From assembly GCA_963837805.1 (NCBI GenBank), contig CAWIOU010000016.1:9950-73949 (forward strand): 64,000 nt of DNA. Direction: 5' to 3'. Shown piece by piece: positions 17,093 to 25,806 of the stretch (position 1 is the first letter of the stretch; each line of letters opens with the position of its first letter). The notes beneath the pieces were generated by a model. It saw nothing but the letters and a program-made list of their open reading frames with translations, had not been told where the DNA came from and searched no databases. The stretch is from Bog-756 sp963837805 (GTDB taxonomy: Bacteria > Actinomycetota > Acidimicrobiia > Acidimicrobiales > RAAP-2). The position numbers and the translations under genes were made by a program.

Positions 17093-18259
17093 ATGTCCAT
17101 TGACGAGTCCCAGGTCACAGCGGCTGTGGCCGCGGTGATCGATCCCGAATTGCGCCGTCCGCTGGGGGAGTTGGGCATGGTCGGCCCGGTGCAGGTGAAG
17201 CGCAAGAACGTGGCCGTCGAGATCGCACTCCCGGTGGCGCACTATCCCCAGGTCGACGAGTTGATCACCCGGGTCGAGAGGGCGGCCGGCGGGGTGGCTG
17301 GAGTCGCCGACGTTACGGTGGGCCAGGGGCTCATGGACGAGGAACCTCGCGCCCGCCTCCGGATGCTTCTCCGGGGCGAGCCGGTCGACGGCGGCGCGCC
17401 CGAGGGCCACGACCACGGCCACGCCCACGGCGATCAGCTGGGGCACGAGGAAGGCCGACCCAACCGGTTCATGCTGCCCCGATCGAAGACGCGGATCCTC
17501 GGCATCTCGTCGGGGAAGGGCGGGGTCGGGAAATCGTCGGTCACGGTGAACCTGGCCGTGGCCCTGGCCCGGATGGGGCATGACGTGGGGATCCTCGACG
17601 CCGACGTCTACGGGTTCTCGGTTCCGGGGATGCTCGGTGTCACCACCGATCCCTTGATCATCGGTGACCTGGTTGTGCCCCCGACGGCCAATGGTGTCCG
17701 CTGCCTGTCGATGGGGTATTTCGTCCCCGACGACACCCCGGTGATCTGGCGCGGTCCGATGCTCCACAAGGCCCTCGAGCAGTTCCTGGTCGACGCCTAC
17801 TGGGGAGAGCCCGACTACCTGCTCATCGACATGCCCCCCGGCACCGGTGACGTCACGCTCTCGCTGGGCCAGTACCTCACCAAAACCGAGGTCTACGTGG
17901 TGACGACGCCGCAGCCGGCGGCCGAGCGGGTGGCCCAACGCTCCGCCTACGCCGCCCGCAAGCTGAAGCTCGCGGTACGGGGGGTCATCGAGAACATGAG
18001 CTGGTTCACCGGCGACGACGGGAAGCGGTACGAGCTGTTCGGCGCCGGGGGAGGCCAGCAGCTGGCCGGTGAGCTCGGTGTCCCGCTCCTCGGCCAGGTC
18101 CCACTGGTGTCCGCGCTGCGCGAGGGTGGCGACGACGGGGTGCCCGTGGTGATCGCCGAGCCGGACGGCGAGGTGGCCGGGGTGTTCGCCAGGCTGGCCG
18201 ACTCCATCGTGGAGCTCGGCCCCGCCCGGGTCTACCGCCGCGAGCTCACCATCCGTTGA
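17093..18259 (+). CDS. mrp: Mrp/ApbC-family iron-sulfur carrier ATPase
   Basis: P-loop ATPase of 388 residues for transfer of iron-sulfur clusters to apoproteins. It has an N-terminal MIP18/DUF59 domain (about 5-90), a His-rich linker (EGHDHGHAHGDQLGH, about 104-118) and the ATPase domain with deviant Walker A SSGKGGVGKSS (about 139-149), DADVYGFSVPG and LIDMPPGTGD. The C-terminal CxxC of many Mrp proteins, which holds the bridging cluster, is missing in the ENMSWFTGDDGKRYELFG region, as in several actinobacterial homologues. GAGGAG precedes the ATG by 9 nt. It shares a 47-nt divergent promoter region with the SufR-like gene. Confidence 0.92.
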   Translation: MSIDESQVTAAVAAVIDPELRRPLGELGMVGPVQVKRKNVAVEIALPVAHYPQVDELITRVERAAGGVAGVADVTVGQGLMDEEPRARLRMLLRGEPVDGGAPEGHDHGHAHGDQLGHEEGRPNRFMLPRSKTRILGISSGKGGVGKSSVTVNLAVALARMGHDVGILDADVYGFSVPGMLGVTTDPLIIGDLVVPPTANGVRCLSMGYFVPDDTPVIWRGPMLHKALEQFLVDAYWGEPDYLLIDMPPGTGDVTLSLGQYLTKTEVYVVTTPQPAAERVAQRSAYAARKLKLAVRGVIENMSWFTGDDGKRYELFGAGGGQQLAGELGVPLLGQVPLVSALREGGDDGVPVVIAEPDGEVAGVFARLADSIVELGPARVYRRELTIR

Positions 18260-19487
18260 CCGGGCGCTCCCACCCCGCCCGGGTGGGAGCCATCCCGCTG
18301 TGGCCGTCGCGGTCGCGGACGACGCCGAGCACCTGGTGGATGGCCAGGCCGCCGTCGTCGAATCCGTTGGCCGACGCCGCCATGTACAGCTTCCAGATGT
18401 TGGCCCGGCCCAGGCCGACCAGCTCGACCGCCTCGTCCCAGTGGGACTCGAGGTTGGCCACCCAATGGTGGAGCGTCCGCGAGTAGTGCTCGCGCAGCGA
18501 CTCGACGTCCCGGACCTCGAACCCGGTCATCTGCATGGCCCGGACCACCTCGGCCACGTCGAGCAGCTCTCCGTCGGGGAACACGTAGCGGCCGATGAAG
18601 GTCCGGCCCCCCAGGTTCGACCCGCCCGGCTTGGAGATGGCGTGGTTCAGCAGGCGCCCGGTCGGGACCAGCAGTAGCCGGAGGGTCTCGAAGTACCGAG
18701 CCATCTGGCCGGTACCCACATGTTCGAACATACCGATCGACGAGATGGCGTCGAACTGTTCGCCGCGCAGATCGCGGTAGTCCTGCAGGCGGATCTCGAC
18801 CTGATCGGCCAGTCCGGCCAGCTCCACCCGGCGCCGGGCCTCGTCGACCTGCTCGCGGCTGAGGGCGACCCCGATCACGGTGGCCCCGTGACGGCGGGCG
18901 GCATGGATGGCCATTGAGCCCCAGCCGCAGCCCACATCGAGCAGCCGGGCTCCGGGGCGCTGATCGAGACCGAGCTTGCGACAGATCAGTTCGTGCTTGG
19001 CCGCTTGCGCGTCCTCGAGGGAGGCGCCGTCGGTTTCGAACCGGGCGCACGAATAGGTCATGCTCGGGCCGAGGACGAGCCGATAGAAGTCATTGCCCAC
19101 GTCGTAGTGGTGGCTGATCACCGCGGCATCCCGGGACGGCGAGTGGAGCCGGCCCGCCGGTCGGCATTCCTCGGGCGGCGGGGGGAGCGGCGGTCCGAGG
19201 CCCCCCAACCGCCGGGCGGCGTCGACGACGGCGGGGAGGGACCGCAGTCCCATCCGCCGGAGATCGCGGGGTGAGGCGTCGTGCAGGACCCGCAACAGGG
19301 TGTAGATGTCCCCATCGATGACGAGGTCACCGGCGACGAAGGCCCGGGCCACCCCGAGCTCGCCCGGGGCCCACAGAATGCGGCGCAGGGCATCGACCGA
19401 CTGGATCCGTATCGTCCCGATCCCGTCGGTGGGACCGAGCCCACTCCCGTCCCAGAACTCGAAGCGCACCGGTGCGGTGGTGCCCAC
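18246..19487 (-). CDS. cfa: cyclopropane-fatty-acyl-phospholipid synthase family methyltransferase
   Basis: SAM-dependent enzyme of at least 413 residues that adds a methylene or methyl group to unsaturated phospholipid acyl chains. RFEFWDGSGLGP and WAPGELGVARAFVAGDL are the usual N-terminal blocks; SHHYDVGNDFYRLVLGPSMTYSCARF is followed by the SAM motif LLDVGCGWGS and by SIGMFEHVG. The GTG used here cuts into conserved sequence: the frame stays open upstream through EALAPLIRALVG and a Gly-Ser-Ala-Ala repeat but contains no start codon. A good start (ATG 19691-19693 with GGAGG upstream) lies in the other frame, so the gene seems to need a frameshift near a G6 tract. The 3' end converges on mrp with a 14-nt overlap. 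Confidence 0.88.
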   Translation of the reverse strand: MGTTAPVRFEFWDGSGLGPTDGIGTIRIQSVDALRRILWAPGELGVARAFVAGDLVIDGDIYTLLRVLHDASPRDLRRMGLRSLPAVVDAARRLGGLGPPLPPPPEECRPAGRLHSPSRDAAVISHHYDVGNDFYRLVLGPSMTYSCARFETDGASLEDAQAAKHELICRKLGLDQRPGARLLDVGCGWGSMAIHAARRHGATVIGVALSREQVDEARRRVELAGLADQVEIRLQDYRDLRGEQFDAISSIGMFEHVGTGQMARYFETLRLLLVPTGRLLNHAISKPGGSNLGGRTFIGRYVFPDGELLDVAEVVRAMQMTGFEVRDVESLREHYSRTLHHWVANLESHWDEAVELVGLGRANIWKLYMAASANGFDDGGLAIHQVLGVVRDRDGHSGMAPTRAGWERPVNGW

Positions 19488-19530
19488 CAGTGCTCTGATC
19501 AGCGGGGCGAGGGCCTCTGCGGCGCTGCCC

Positions 19531-19590
19531 GACCCGGCCGCCGACCCGGCCGCCGACCCGGCCGCCGACCCGGCCGCCGACCCGGCCGCC
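19531..19590. repeat. 12-bp tandem repeat, five copies, in the 5' part of cfa
   Basis: Five consecutive perfect copies of gacccggccgcc. On the minus strand they encode a Gly-Ser-Ala-Ala linker in the frame of the cyclopropane synthase, but an Arg/Pro-rich repeat (RRPG) in the frame of the best start codon. Because 12 is a multiple of three, copy-number changes alter linker length only. Confidence 0.9.
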
Positions 19591-19774
19591 GACCCGTCCC
19601 CCCGCCCGGTTCCACCCCCGGGAGGAAGGGACGAGATCGGGGCCCCGGGGTCGTGCCCGTTGCCTGTGGCTGGTTCGACACCTCAGTGACCATCGGCGGC
19701 CTCCTTGACCGGCCTGCCCCCATCGACGAACACGTCGATCCTATTGGGCGACCCGGCCGCCGCCACCGGCCCGG

Positions 19775-21247
19775 TCAGAGACCTGTCTCGGCGGCCACCC
19801 TCCCTGACCGGACCGCCTTCACCAGTGCCTCGTGATCCCGCTCGTTCTGGTCGGCGTACGCGACGGAGAAGTCGGCCATGGCCTCATCGAAAACGGTGCC
19901 CTTCCCCAGGTAGGCGGCGATGGCGATCCAGTCGCCCGACCTGGCGTGGGCCCGGGCCAGCGTCGCCCCGCACATCCGGGCGTAGGTGATGGCGCCCGCC
20001 ACCCGGAGGGTGTCCACGTGGGCCGAGCCCTTCCAGTCGTGGAGCTGCCGGATGTAGTAGTCGCGAGTGTGGCCGTCGATGTCCTTGGCCCGCTGCCACC
20101 CGAGGAAGATGTCGCTGGCCGTCTGCATGAGGCGCTGGCCGACCACCACCCGCTGACCGTGGTGGGCGTACGCGCTCCGTCCGGCGAAGCGCTCCAGCAC
20201 CGAATGCTGGGCCTCCTTCGCCTGGAGGATCAGCGGGTCGCGTTCGTCGACACCCATCATGAGGAACACCCAGGCCCTGGTGCCGACGCTGCCGACACCG
20301 ACCACCTTGCGGGCCATGTGCACGTAATGGAACTCCTCCAGCGGATGGTGTTCGTCGGCCAACGTGCGCCGGTATCGCTTGATCAGCTTCCGTAGGGACC
20401 GCTCACTCCGGTGCCGGGCCTCCTCGGAGAGCACGAGGTCCTCGAGCGGGACCAGTAGCGGCGGATCCTTGACGAAGCGAACCTCTCCGTCCACCTTCCG
20501 GGTCAGCTTCTTGAAGGCGCGGAGACTGTCGCGGGTCCGGGCCTTGGCCACGTCGAGCACGGCCTCGTTGCCTTCGATCCTCCCCAACCGCTCGTCCGAG
20601 TCCTCGGTGCGGATCCATTCGAGCATCTGGCCGATCTCCATGTGCGAGTACCACACGTCGAGCGTGCTCATCTTGGCCGCCGTCCGCATGCCCTGCCGGT
20701 ACTCCCTGGCCGCCGCCAGGACCACGTCGCGGCGGTCACTGCGGGAGAAGCCCCTGTCGCGACCGGCGACCTCGAAGCTGGCCGCCAACCGCTTGACGTC
20801 CCATTCCCAAGGCCCCGGAAGCGTCTCGTCGAAGTCGTTGATGTCGAAGATCAACCGGCGCTCGGGTGAGCCGAACACACCGAAGTTGGACAGGTGGGCA
20901 TCGCCACAGCACTGAACGGTGATGCCGGTATCCGGGGACGTGGACAGGTCGTCAGCCATGACCATCGCCGCCCCCCGGTAGTAGGCGAACGGCGAGACGA
21001 GCATCCGCCCGTAACGGATGGGCACCAGCTCGGGCACTCTGGTGGTGGCCTGCTCCTCGAGTAGATCGACCGGATCGGGTCGGGCGGGGGCCGGCTCCCA
21101 AGTGCCGTGCGACGAGCGGGGCGCCTGCCGTCGCCGAGACTTCCCCCGGTCCAGCCGCTCGTCCCGGCTCGGGCGGCGTGTCTTCCTCACCGACCTCGGG
21201 GGAGGGGAGTGTTCGTACGGGCGGTCGTTGTGGCCCATCGCTGGCAC
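19775..21247 (-). CDS. DUF2252 domain-containing protein
   Basis: A 490-residue protein spanning the DUF2252 family, whose members resemble aminoglycoside-phosphotransferase/kinase folds but lack a proven reaction. A basic disordered N-terminus (about 1-50) precedes conserved blocks RYGRMLVSPFAYYRGAA, CGDAHLSNFGVFGSPE, FDINDFDETLPGPWEWDVKR and, near the C-terminus, TYARMCGATLARAHARSGD. The kinase-like HLSNFG and DINDFD segments resemble catalytic and metal-binding loops. ATG at 21247 is used; a start nearer residue 50 is possible. No partner gene is implied by the surroundings. Confidence 0.88.
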   Translation of the reverse strand: MPAMGHNDRPYEHSPPPRSVRKTRRPSRDERLDRGKSRRRQAPRSSHGTWEPAPARPDPVDLLEEQATTRVPELVPIRYGRMLVSPFAYYRGAAMVMADDLSTSPDTGITVQCCGDAHLSNFGVFGSPERRLIFDINDFDETLPGPWEWDVKRLAASFEVAGRDRGFSRSDRRDVVLAAAREYRQGMRTAAKMSTLDVWYSHMEIGQMLEWIRTEDSDERLGRIEGNEAVLDVAKARTRDSLRAFKKLTRKVDGEVRFVKDPPLLVPLEDLVLSEEARHRSERSLRKLIKRYRRTLADEHHPLEEFHYVHMARKVVGVGSVGTRAWVFLMMGVDERDPLILQAKEAQHSVLERFAGRSAYAHHGQRVVVGQRLMQTASDIFLGWQRAKDIDGHTRDYYIRQLHDWKGSAHVDTLRVAGAITYARMCGATLARAHARSGDWIAIAAYLGKGTVFDEAMADFSVAYADQNERDHEALVKAVRSGRVAAETGL

Positions 21248-21334
21248 ACTACCGGTCGAGCCGATCCGGCCCCCAGGGGTCCGCCGTGATCAGGTGCCGC
21301 TCCGACCCAGCGTCAGGATCACCTCGACGCAGAG

Positions 21335-22534
21335 TCAGAACCGATTGGTGACCCCGATCCCGGCCGGCAGCTTTTCGGGATCCCAGCCCAGCAGGGCGAC
21401 GGCCCGGCTGAAGGCGAACCGGTCGGTCATCCCGGCGACGTAGGCCACCGCGGCGCGGACGGCCGCCGGTTCGCCGCCGGCGAGGTCGGCGTTGGGACCG
21501 CCGCCGTCGGGAATGAGGTTGGGCCGGTCCCCGAAGTGGTCGACCAGGGCTCGGAGGACCGAGACCACCGACCGGCCCTGGGCGACCGAACTGGGCCGCA
21601 GGTAGATGTGCTCGTAGTTGCTGGCCCGGAAGGCGGCCAGCGCCTCGGCCTGCTCGTCGGCCATCCCGATGCGTCCGGTGGTCAGGATCGACGACACCAG
21701 GGCGTCGATGAAGGTGCCCAGCTGCTGGCTGCGTCGATCGCCACACCGCTCTCGCACCAGCGGGGGAAGCGCCGCCGGGGTGACGATCCCGCTCCTGACC
21801 GCGTCCTCGAAATCGTGGCAGACGTAGGCGATCCGGTCCGCCCAGCTCACCACCTCGCCCTCGGGGGTGGCCGGTGCCGGCCTTGACCACGAGTGGTTGC
21901 GGATGCCGTCGAGCGTCTGGCGGCACAGGTTGAGATGGGCCAGGGACACGTCGGCCCCCCATGGGGCGTGGTCGAACCCGCCGTCGAGATAGGGGGAGAG
22001 GGCGTCCTCGCTGGCATGTCCTCCGGGCCCGTGGCCGCAGTCATGACCCAGGGCGATGGCCTCGGTCAGGGCCACGTTGAGGCGGGCGGCCCGTGCGATG
22101 GAGGTGGCCACCTGGGCCACCTCGAGGGCGTGGGTCAACCGGGTGCGCTGATGGTCGTCGGGGAAGACGAATACCTGGGTCTTGCCGGCCAGCCGCCGAA
22201 AGGCGGGAGCGTGGAGGATGCGGTCGCGGTCCCGCTCGAAGCAGGTTCGCCACCGATCGGGGTCCTCGGGAACGACCCGGTCGCCGGCACCGACCGCCCT
22301 GGTGGCCGCGGGGGCGAGCCCGTCGGCCTCGATGGCCTCGCGGGACGGGCGCTCGAGGCCCGCGTCGGGATCCGTGCATCCGCTTCCGGCGTGGCTGTCG
22401 GCGTGGGCGAAGGTGACACCGGCTGCACCGCCGTGGCCGGCCATGGTCGAGGCCCAGCGACGGTTGCGATCGTTCTCACCTGCTCTGTCCCCCGACCCGG
22501 CCCCGGTCGGCCGGCTGCCGCTCCCTGGTTCCAC
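21335..22534 (-). CDS. dgt: dGTP triphosphohydrolase-like HD-domain protein
   Basis: A 399-residue metal-dependent phosphohydrolase predicted to cleave deoxynucleoside triphosphates to nucleoside and tripolyphosphate. The HD-domain metal ligands are seen in RLTHALEVAQVA (about 130-141) and ALGHDCGHGPGGHASED (about 160-177), with the later Asp in VVSWADRIAYVCHD. The substrate-binding block RRLAGKTQVFVFP is present. The first 60 residues are low-complexity and unlike homologues, so the real start may be at an internal codon. It is upstream of and in the same direction as the DUF2252 gene. Confidence 0.88.
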   Translation of the reverse strand: MEPGSGSRPTGAGSGDRAGENDRNRRWASTMAGHGGAAGVTFAHADSHAGSGCTDPDAGLERPSREAIEADGLAPAATRAVGAGDRVVPEDPDRWRTCFERDRDRILHAPAFRRLAGKTQVFVFPDDHQRTRLTHALEVAQVATSIARAARLNVALTEAIALGHDCGHGPGGHASEDALSPYLDGGFDHAPWGADVSLAHLNLCRQTLDGIRNHSWSRPAPATPEGEVVSWADRIAYVCHDFEDAVRSGIVTPAALPPLVRERCGDRRSQQLGTFIDALVSSILTTGRIGMADEQAEALAAFRASNYEHIYLRPSSVAQGRSVVSVLRALVDHFGDRPNLIPDGGGPNADLAGGEPAAVRAAVAYVAGMTDRFAFSRAVALLGWDPEKLPAGIGVTNRF

Positions 22535-22645
22535 ACCAATCAGTGTGCACCATGGCTGTGACCGTCGGGCGCCTCGGACCTTGTATCGTCGATGTCACCC
22601 GGCAGCCGGCAGCCTGCCGGAGCCCCGTTGAGAGGAGCGTGCCAG

Positions 22646-22882
22646 GTGGACGTGCGTATCGGAATCGTGCAGTCGATGAAGGAGCTCGACATCGAGTTGC
22701 CCGACGACGCCGACCGCGACAAGGTCCTGGCCGACATCGAGGCCGCACTGGCCGAGGACGGGACCATCCTCTGGCTGACCGACCGGAAGGGCCGCCAGGT
22801 GGGCGTGCCCGTGGCCAAGGTGGCCTATGTCGAGCTGGACCCGCCGAGTTCCGATCGCCGGGTCGGCTTCGGGATCTCCTGA
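22646..22882 (+). CDS. DUF3107 family protein
   Basis: Small acidic actinobacterial protein of 78 residues (VDVRIGIVQSMKELDIELP at the start), comparable to the mycobacterial TB9.4 protein. Function unknown. GTG at 22646 has AGAGGAG at 22630-22636 as ribosome-binding site; the open frame extends upstream to 22592, but that part lacks similarity. The predicted fold is a short alpha/beta domain with the block DGTILWLTDRKGRQVGVPVA. It is the first of a row of plus-strand genes. Confidence 0.88.
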   Translation: MDVRIGIVQSMKELDIELPDDADRDKVLADIEAALAEDGTILWLTDRKGRQVGVPVAKVAYVELDPPSSDRRVGFGIS

Positions 22883-22945
22883 TTCCTTGCGCCCCGCCTC
22901 CCACCAGGTCGGGGCGCTGAACGCCGGGCCGGCTCCCCGGGTCGG

Positions 22946-23893
22946 ATGAACTCGCTCCTCGATCTCAAGCTGGTCTTCGTGACCGGCAAGGGTGGCGTCG
23001 GCAAGACCACGGTGGCCTCGGCCCTGGCCCTGTTGGCCTCCCAGCGCGGGAAGCGGGTCCTCATCTGCGAGGTGGATGCCAAAGGCGACGTGGCCGGCTT
23101 CTACGAGGCCCCGCCCACCGGGTTCAACGAGAAGGAGATCCTGCCCGGCCTGTTCGCCATGACAATGGACACCGAGGCGTCGCTGCGCGAGTACCTCAAG
23201 CTGCAGCTGCGCATCCCGGTCGTCGGCCGCATCGGGCCGCTGGCCAAGGCCTTCGACTTCGTGGCCACGGCGGCGCCCGGGGTGCGTGAGATCCTCACCG
23301 TGGGCAAGCCCGTCTACGAGGTGCGCGAGCGCAACTACGACCTGGTGGTGGTGGACGCACCGGCCTCCGGCCACATCATCGGTCTGCTGGCCGCCCCCCA
23401 GGCCATCAACAACCTGGTCAAGGTGGGAAGTATCCGCTCCCAGACCGACTGGCTGCTCGACATCCTCTCCGATCCGCTGACCACCGGCCTGGTCGCCGTG
23501 TGCACGCCCGAGGAGATGCCGGTGAGCGAGACCATCGAGCTGGCCGAGCGGGTGAAGAACGAGACCACGGTGAAGCTGTCGGCGGTGGTGGTCAATCGGG
23601 TCCTCCCCGAGCTATTCGCCCGCCAGGAAGAGGAGGTGTTCGACGCCTTGGCGTCGCCGGGCCCCTCGGCGCAGCTGAACGAGCTGGTGGGCGGGGACGC
23701 CGAACCGCTGCTCGAGGCGGCCCGCCTGGCCGTGACCATGCGGCGCACCCGGTCGACCCATCTCGACCGGCTCCGTCGCAGCATCGACGAATCGGTGCCC
23801 ATGCTCTATCTCCCCTACCTGTTCACCCGTTCCCACGGACTCCGCACCACCCGTCAGGTGGCGGCGTCGCTTGGCGAGGAGCTCGGCTACTGA
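22946..23893 (+). CDS. ArsA-like ATPase, first of a pair
   Basis: P-loop ATPase of 315 residues in the ArsA/Get3 group. Deviant Walker A GKGGVGKTTVASAL is near 15-28, followed by CEVDAKGD and DLVVVDAPASGH (Walker B region). Arsenite-binding cysteines of ArsA are not apparent, so arsenic export is unlikely. In mycobacteria the homologous pair (Rv3679-Rv3680) forms one complex implicated in glycerol and stress tolerance; this is known for that genus, not shown here. Its stop shares one base with the next start (TGATG), indicating strict coupling. Confidence 0.87.
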   Translation: MNSLLDLKLVFVTGKGGVGKTTVASALALLASQRGKRVLICEVDAKGDVAGFYEAPPTGFNEKEILPGLFAMTMDTEASLREYLKLQLRIPVVGRIGPLAKAFDFVATAAPGVREILTVGKPVYEVRERNYDLVVVDAPASGHIIGLLAAPQAINNLVKVGSIRSQTDWLLDILSDPLTTGLVAVCTPEEMPVSETIELAERVKNETTVKLSAVVVNRVLPELFARQEEEVFDALASPGPSAQLNELVGGDAEPLLEAARLAVTMRRTRSTHLDRLRRSIDESVPMLYLPYLFTRSHGLRTTRQVAASLGEELGY

Positions 23894-25122
23894 TGGCGGC
23901 GGCCCGGACCGAACGGGGGGACCGGAGGAAGGGATCGAAGACCCCGGCCGGGTCGGCCAGTTCGATCGACGGGCTGCTGGCGGCCAAGGAGATCGTCATC
24001 GCCTGCGGCCCGGGAGGGGTGGGCAAGACGACCACGGCGGCGGCCGCCGCGGTCATGGCCGCCCTGCGCCACGGCAGCAAGGTGCTCGTCCTCACCGTCG
24101 ACCCGGCCAAGCGACTGGCCGACGCACTGGGCCTCGACGGCATCGGCAATACCGAGCACCGCGTCCCCGACGAGGCCTTCCGGGCTGCGGGGATCAAACC
24201 TCGGGGGCAGCTGTGGGCGGCCATGCTCGACACCAGGGAGTCGTGGGACGCGCTGATCAAACGGCACGCGCCGGACAGGCAGACCCGGGACGAGATCCTG
24301 GCCAATCCGCTCTACCAGAACATCGCCGGCCGGTTCGTCCAGAGCCACGATTACATCGCCATGGAGCGCCTCTACGAGATCCATTCCGAGAGCGACTACG
24401 ACCTCATCGTGGTCGACACCCCGCCGACCAGGAACGCCCTCGACTTCCTCGACGCCCCGCAACGAATGGCTGACTTCTTCTCGTCGCGGCTGCTCCGTTG
24501 GCTGATCGTCCCCTACCGGTCCCGCTTCGTCAACGTGGCCACCAAGCCCTTCTACCAGATCGCCGACCGGATCCTGGGAACGGAATTCCTCGCCGACATC
24601 TCCGAGTTCTTCGTGCTCTTCCAGACCATGCACAACGGGTTCGTCGAACGGTCCGAATCGGTGGGCCGGCTGTTGGCCGACCGACGGACCACCTTCATCG
24701 TCGTCTCGACGCTCGAGGCTGTGCCCCTCCGCGAGGCGGAGTACTTCGCCGACCAACTCACCTCCCGCCATCTCCACCTCGGGGCCATCGTGCTGAACAA
24801 GGTGCTCCCGCTCTACCTCCGGGGCTCCGACGGTGCCGCCCTCGCCGCCACCATCAAGGAAGGGGCCCACACCCTGGCCGACGACCTCGCCCCCGGGCTG
24901 GCCGCGGTGGATGCGAGCCTGGGCGACACCGATCAGATCGCCCGGGTGCTCACCGAGGTGGCCGACAGTTATCTCAACTTCCAGGTCGTCGCCCTCCGGG
25001 AGATGGAGGAGCGGGCCCTGCTCTCGGTGATCCCCGACGTCCTGGCCACCGTGCCGTTCTTCGACACCGATCTGTACGACCTGGCCGGCCTGGTTCGGCT
25101 CGGCGAACAGATCTGGGAATGA
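23893..25122 (+). CDS. ArsA-like ATPase, second of a pair
   Basis: Partner ATPase of 409 residues. After a basic, disordered N-terminus of about 30 residues come Walker A ACGPGGVGKTTTAAAAA (about 38-54), LTVDPAKRLADALGL and LIVVDTPPTRNALDFLDAP. The longer central region, with segments like LGTEFLADISEFFVLF, may form the substrate-binding helices seen in Get3-type proteins. The frame is open far upstream inside the first ATPase gene, but ATG at 23893 is the only start giving a normal protein. The pair probably works as a heterodimer at the membrane. Confidence 0.87.
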   Translation: MAAARTERGDRRKGSKTPAGSASSIDGLLAAKEIVIACGPGGVGKTTTAAAAAVMAALRHGSKVLVLTVDPAKRLADALGLDGIGNTEHRVPDEAFRAAGIKPRGQLWAAMLDTRESWDALIKRHAPDRQTRDEILANPLYQNIAGRFVQSHDYIAMERLYEIHSESDYDLIVVDTPPTRNALDFLDAPQRMADFFSSRLLRWLIVPYRSRFVNVATKPFYQIADRILGTEFLADISEFFVLFQTMHNGFVERSESVGRLLADRRTTFIVVSTLEAVPLREAEYFADQLTSRHLHLGAIVLNKVLPLYLRGSDGAALAATIKEGAHTLADDLAPGLAAVDASLGDTDQIARVLTEVADSYLNFQVVALREMEERALLSVIPDVLATVPFFDTDLYDLAGLVRLGEQIWE

Positions 25123-25146
25123 CCTCGCCTGCCTTACGATGCAACC

Positions 25147-25791
25147 ATGACCGACATCGTTGATCCCGAGCTCGAGCGGTACGCCACCGAGCACACCACC
25201 GCACCTCCGGAGTTCCTCGAGGCGTTGGCCACCGACCTGACGGCCACGCTGGAGTTCCCGGGGATGATGGTCGGCCGGCTCGAGGGCCGGTACCTCGAGA
25301 TGCTCACCTTCGCCCTCGGGGCCCGCTCCGTTCTCGAGATCGGGACGTTCGGCGGGTATTCGGCGCTGGCGATGGCCGCCGGACTGGCGCCGGGCGGGCG
25401 CATCACCAGCTGCGAGATCTCTCCCGTCCACGCCGAATTCGCGCGTCGCCACATCGCCACCAGCCCCTATGCCGACAGCATCGACGTGGTGGTCGGGCCG
25501 GCCATCGAAACCATCGCCACCCTGGACGGCCCGTTCGACCTGGTCTTCATCGACGCCGACAAAGCGGCCTATCCCGACTACTTCGAGGCGGTGTTGCCCA
25601 AGCTGTCCCCCCGGGGCCTGATCGCGGCCGACAACACGCTCTGGAGCGGACGGATCCTCGACCCCGACGACCGCAGTGACGACACCGTCGCCCTCCGCCG
25701 GTTCAACGATGCGCTGGCGGTCGACCCGAGGGTGGTGGTGGTCCAGACCACCGTCCGGGACGGGGTCACCCTCATCCGGCCGGCCGGGTAA
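25147..25791 (+). CDS. class I SAM-dependent O-methyltransferase
   Basis: A 214-residue enzyme of the caffeoyl-CoA/catechol O-methyltransferase-like family. The SAM site VLEIGTFGGYSALAMA is at about 60-75, CEISPVHAEFARRHI at about 93-107, and the metal-binding block FDLVFIDADKAAYPDYFE at about 128-145 with ADNTLWSGRI after it. Divalent-metal-dependent methylation of a catechol-like hydroxyl is expected; the substrate is unknown. No clear Shine-Dalgarno precedes the ATG; TACGAT seven bases upstream could be a -10 box of a leaderless message, but this is weak. Confidence 0.9.
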   Translation: MTDIVDPELERYATEHTTAPPEFLEALATDLTATLEFPGMMVGRLEGRYLEMLTFALGARSVLEIGTFGGYSALAMAAGLAPGGRITSCEISPVHAEFARRHIATSPYADSIDVVVGPAIETIATLDGPFDLVFIDADKAAYPDYFEAVLPKLSPRGLIAADNTLWSGRILDPDDRSDDTVALRRFNDALAVDPRVVVVQTTVRDGVTLIRPAG

Positions 25792-25806
25792 CGCGGCGTC
25801 CCGTCC

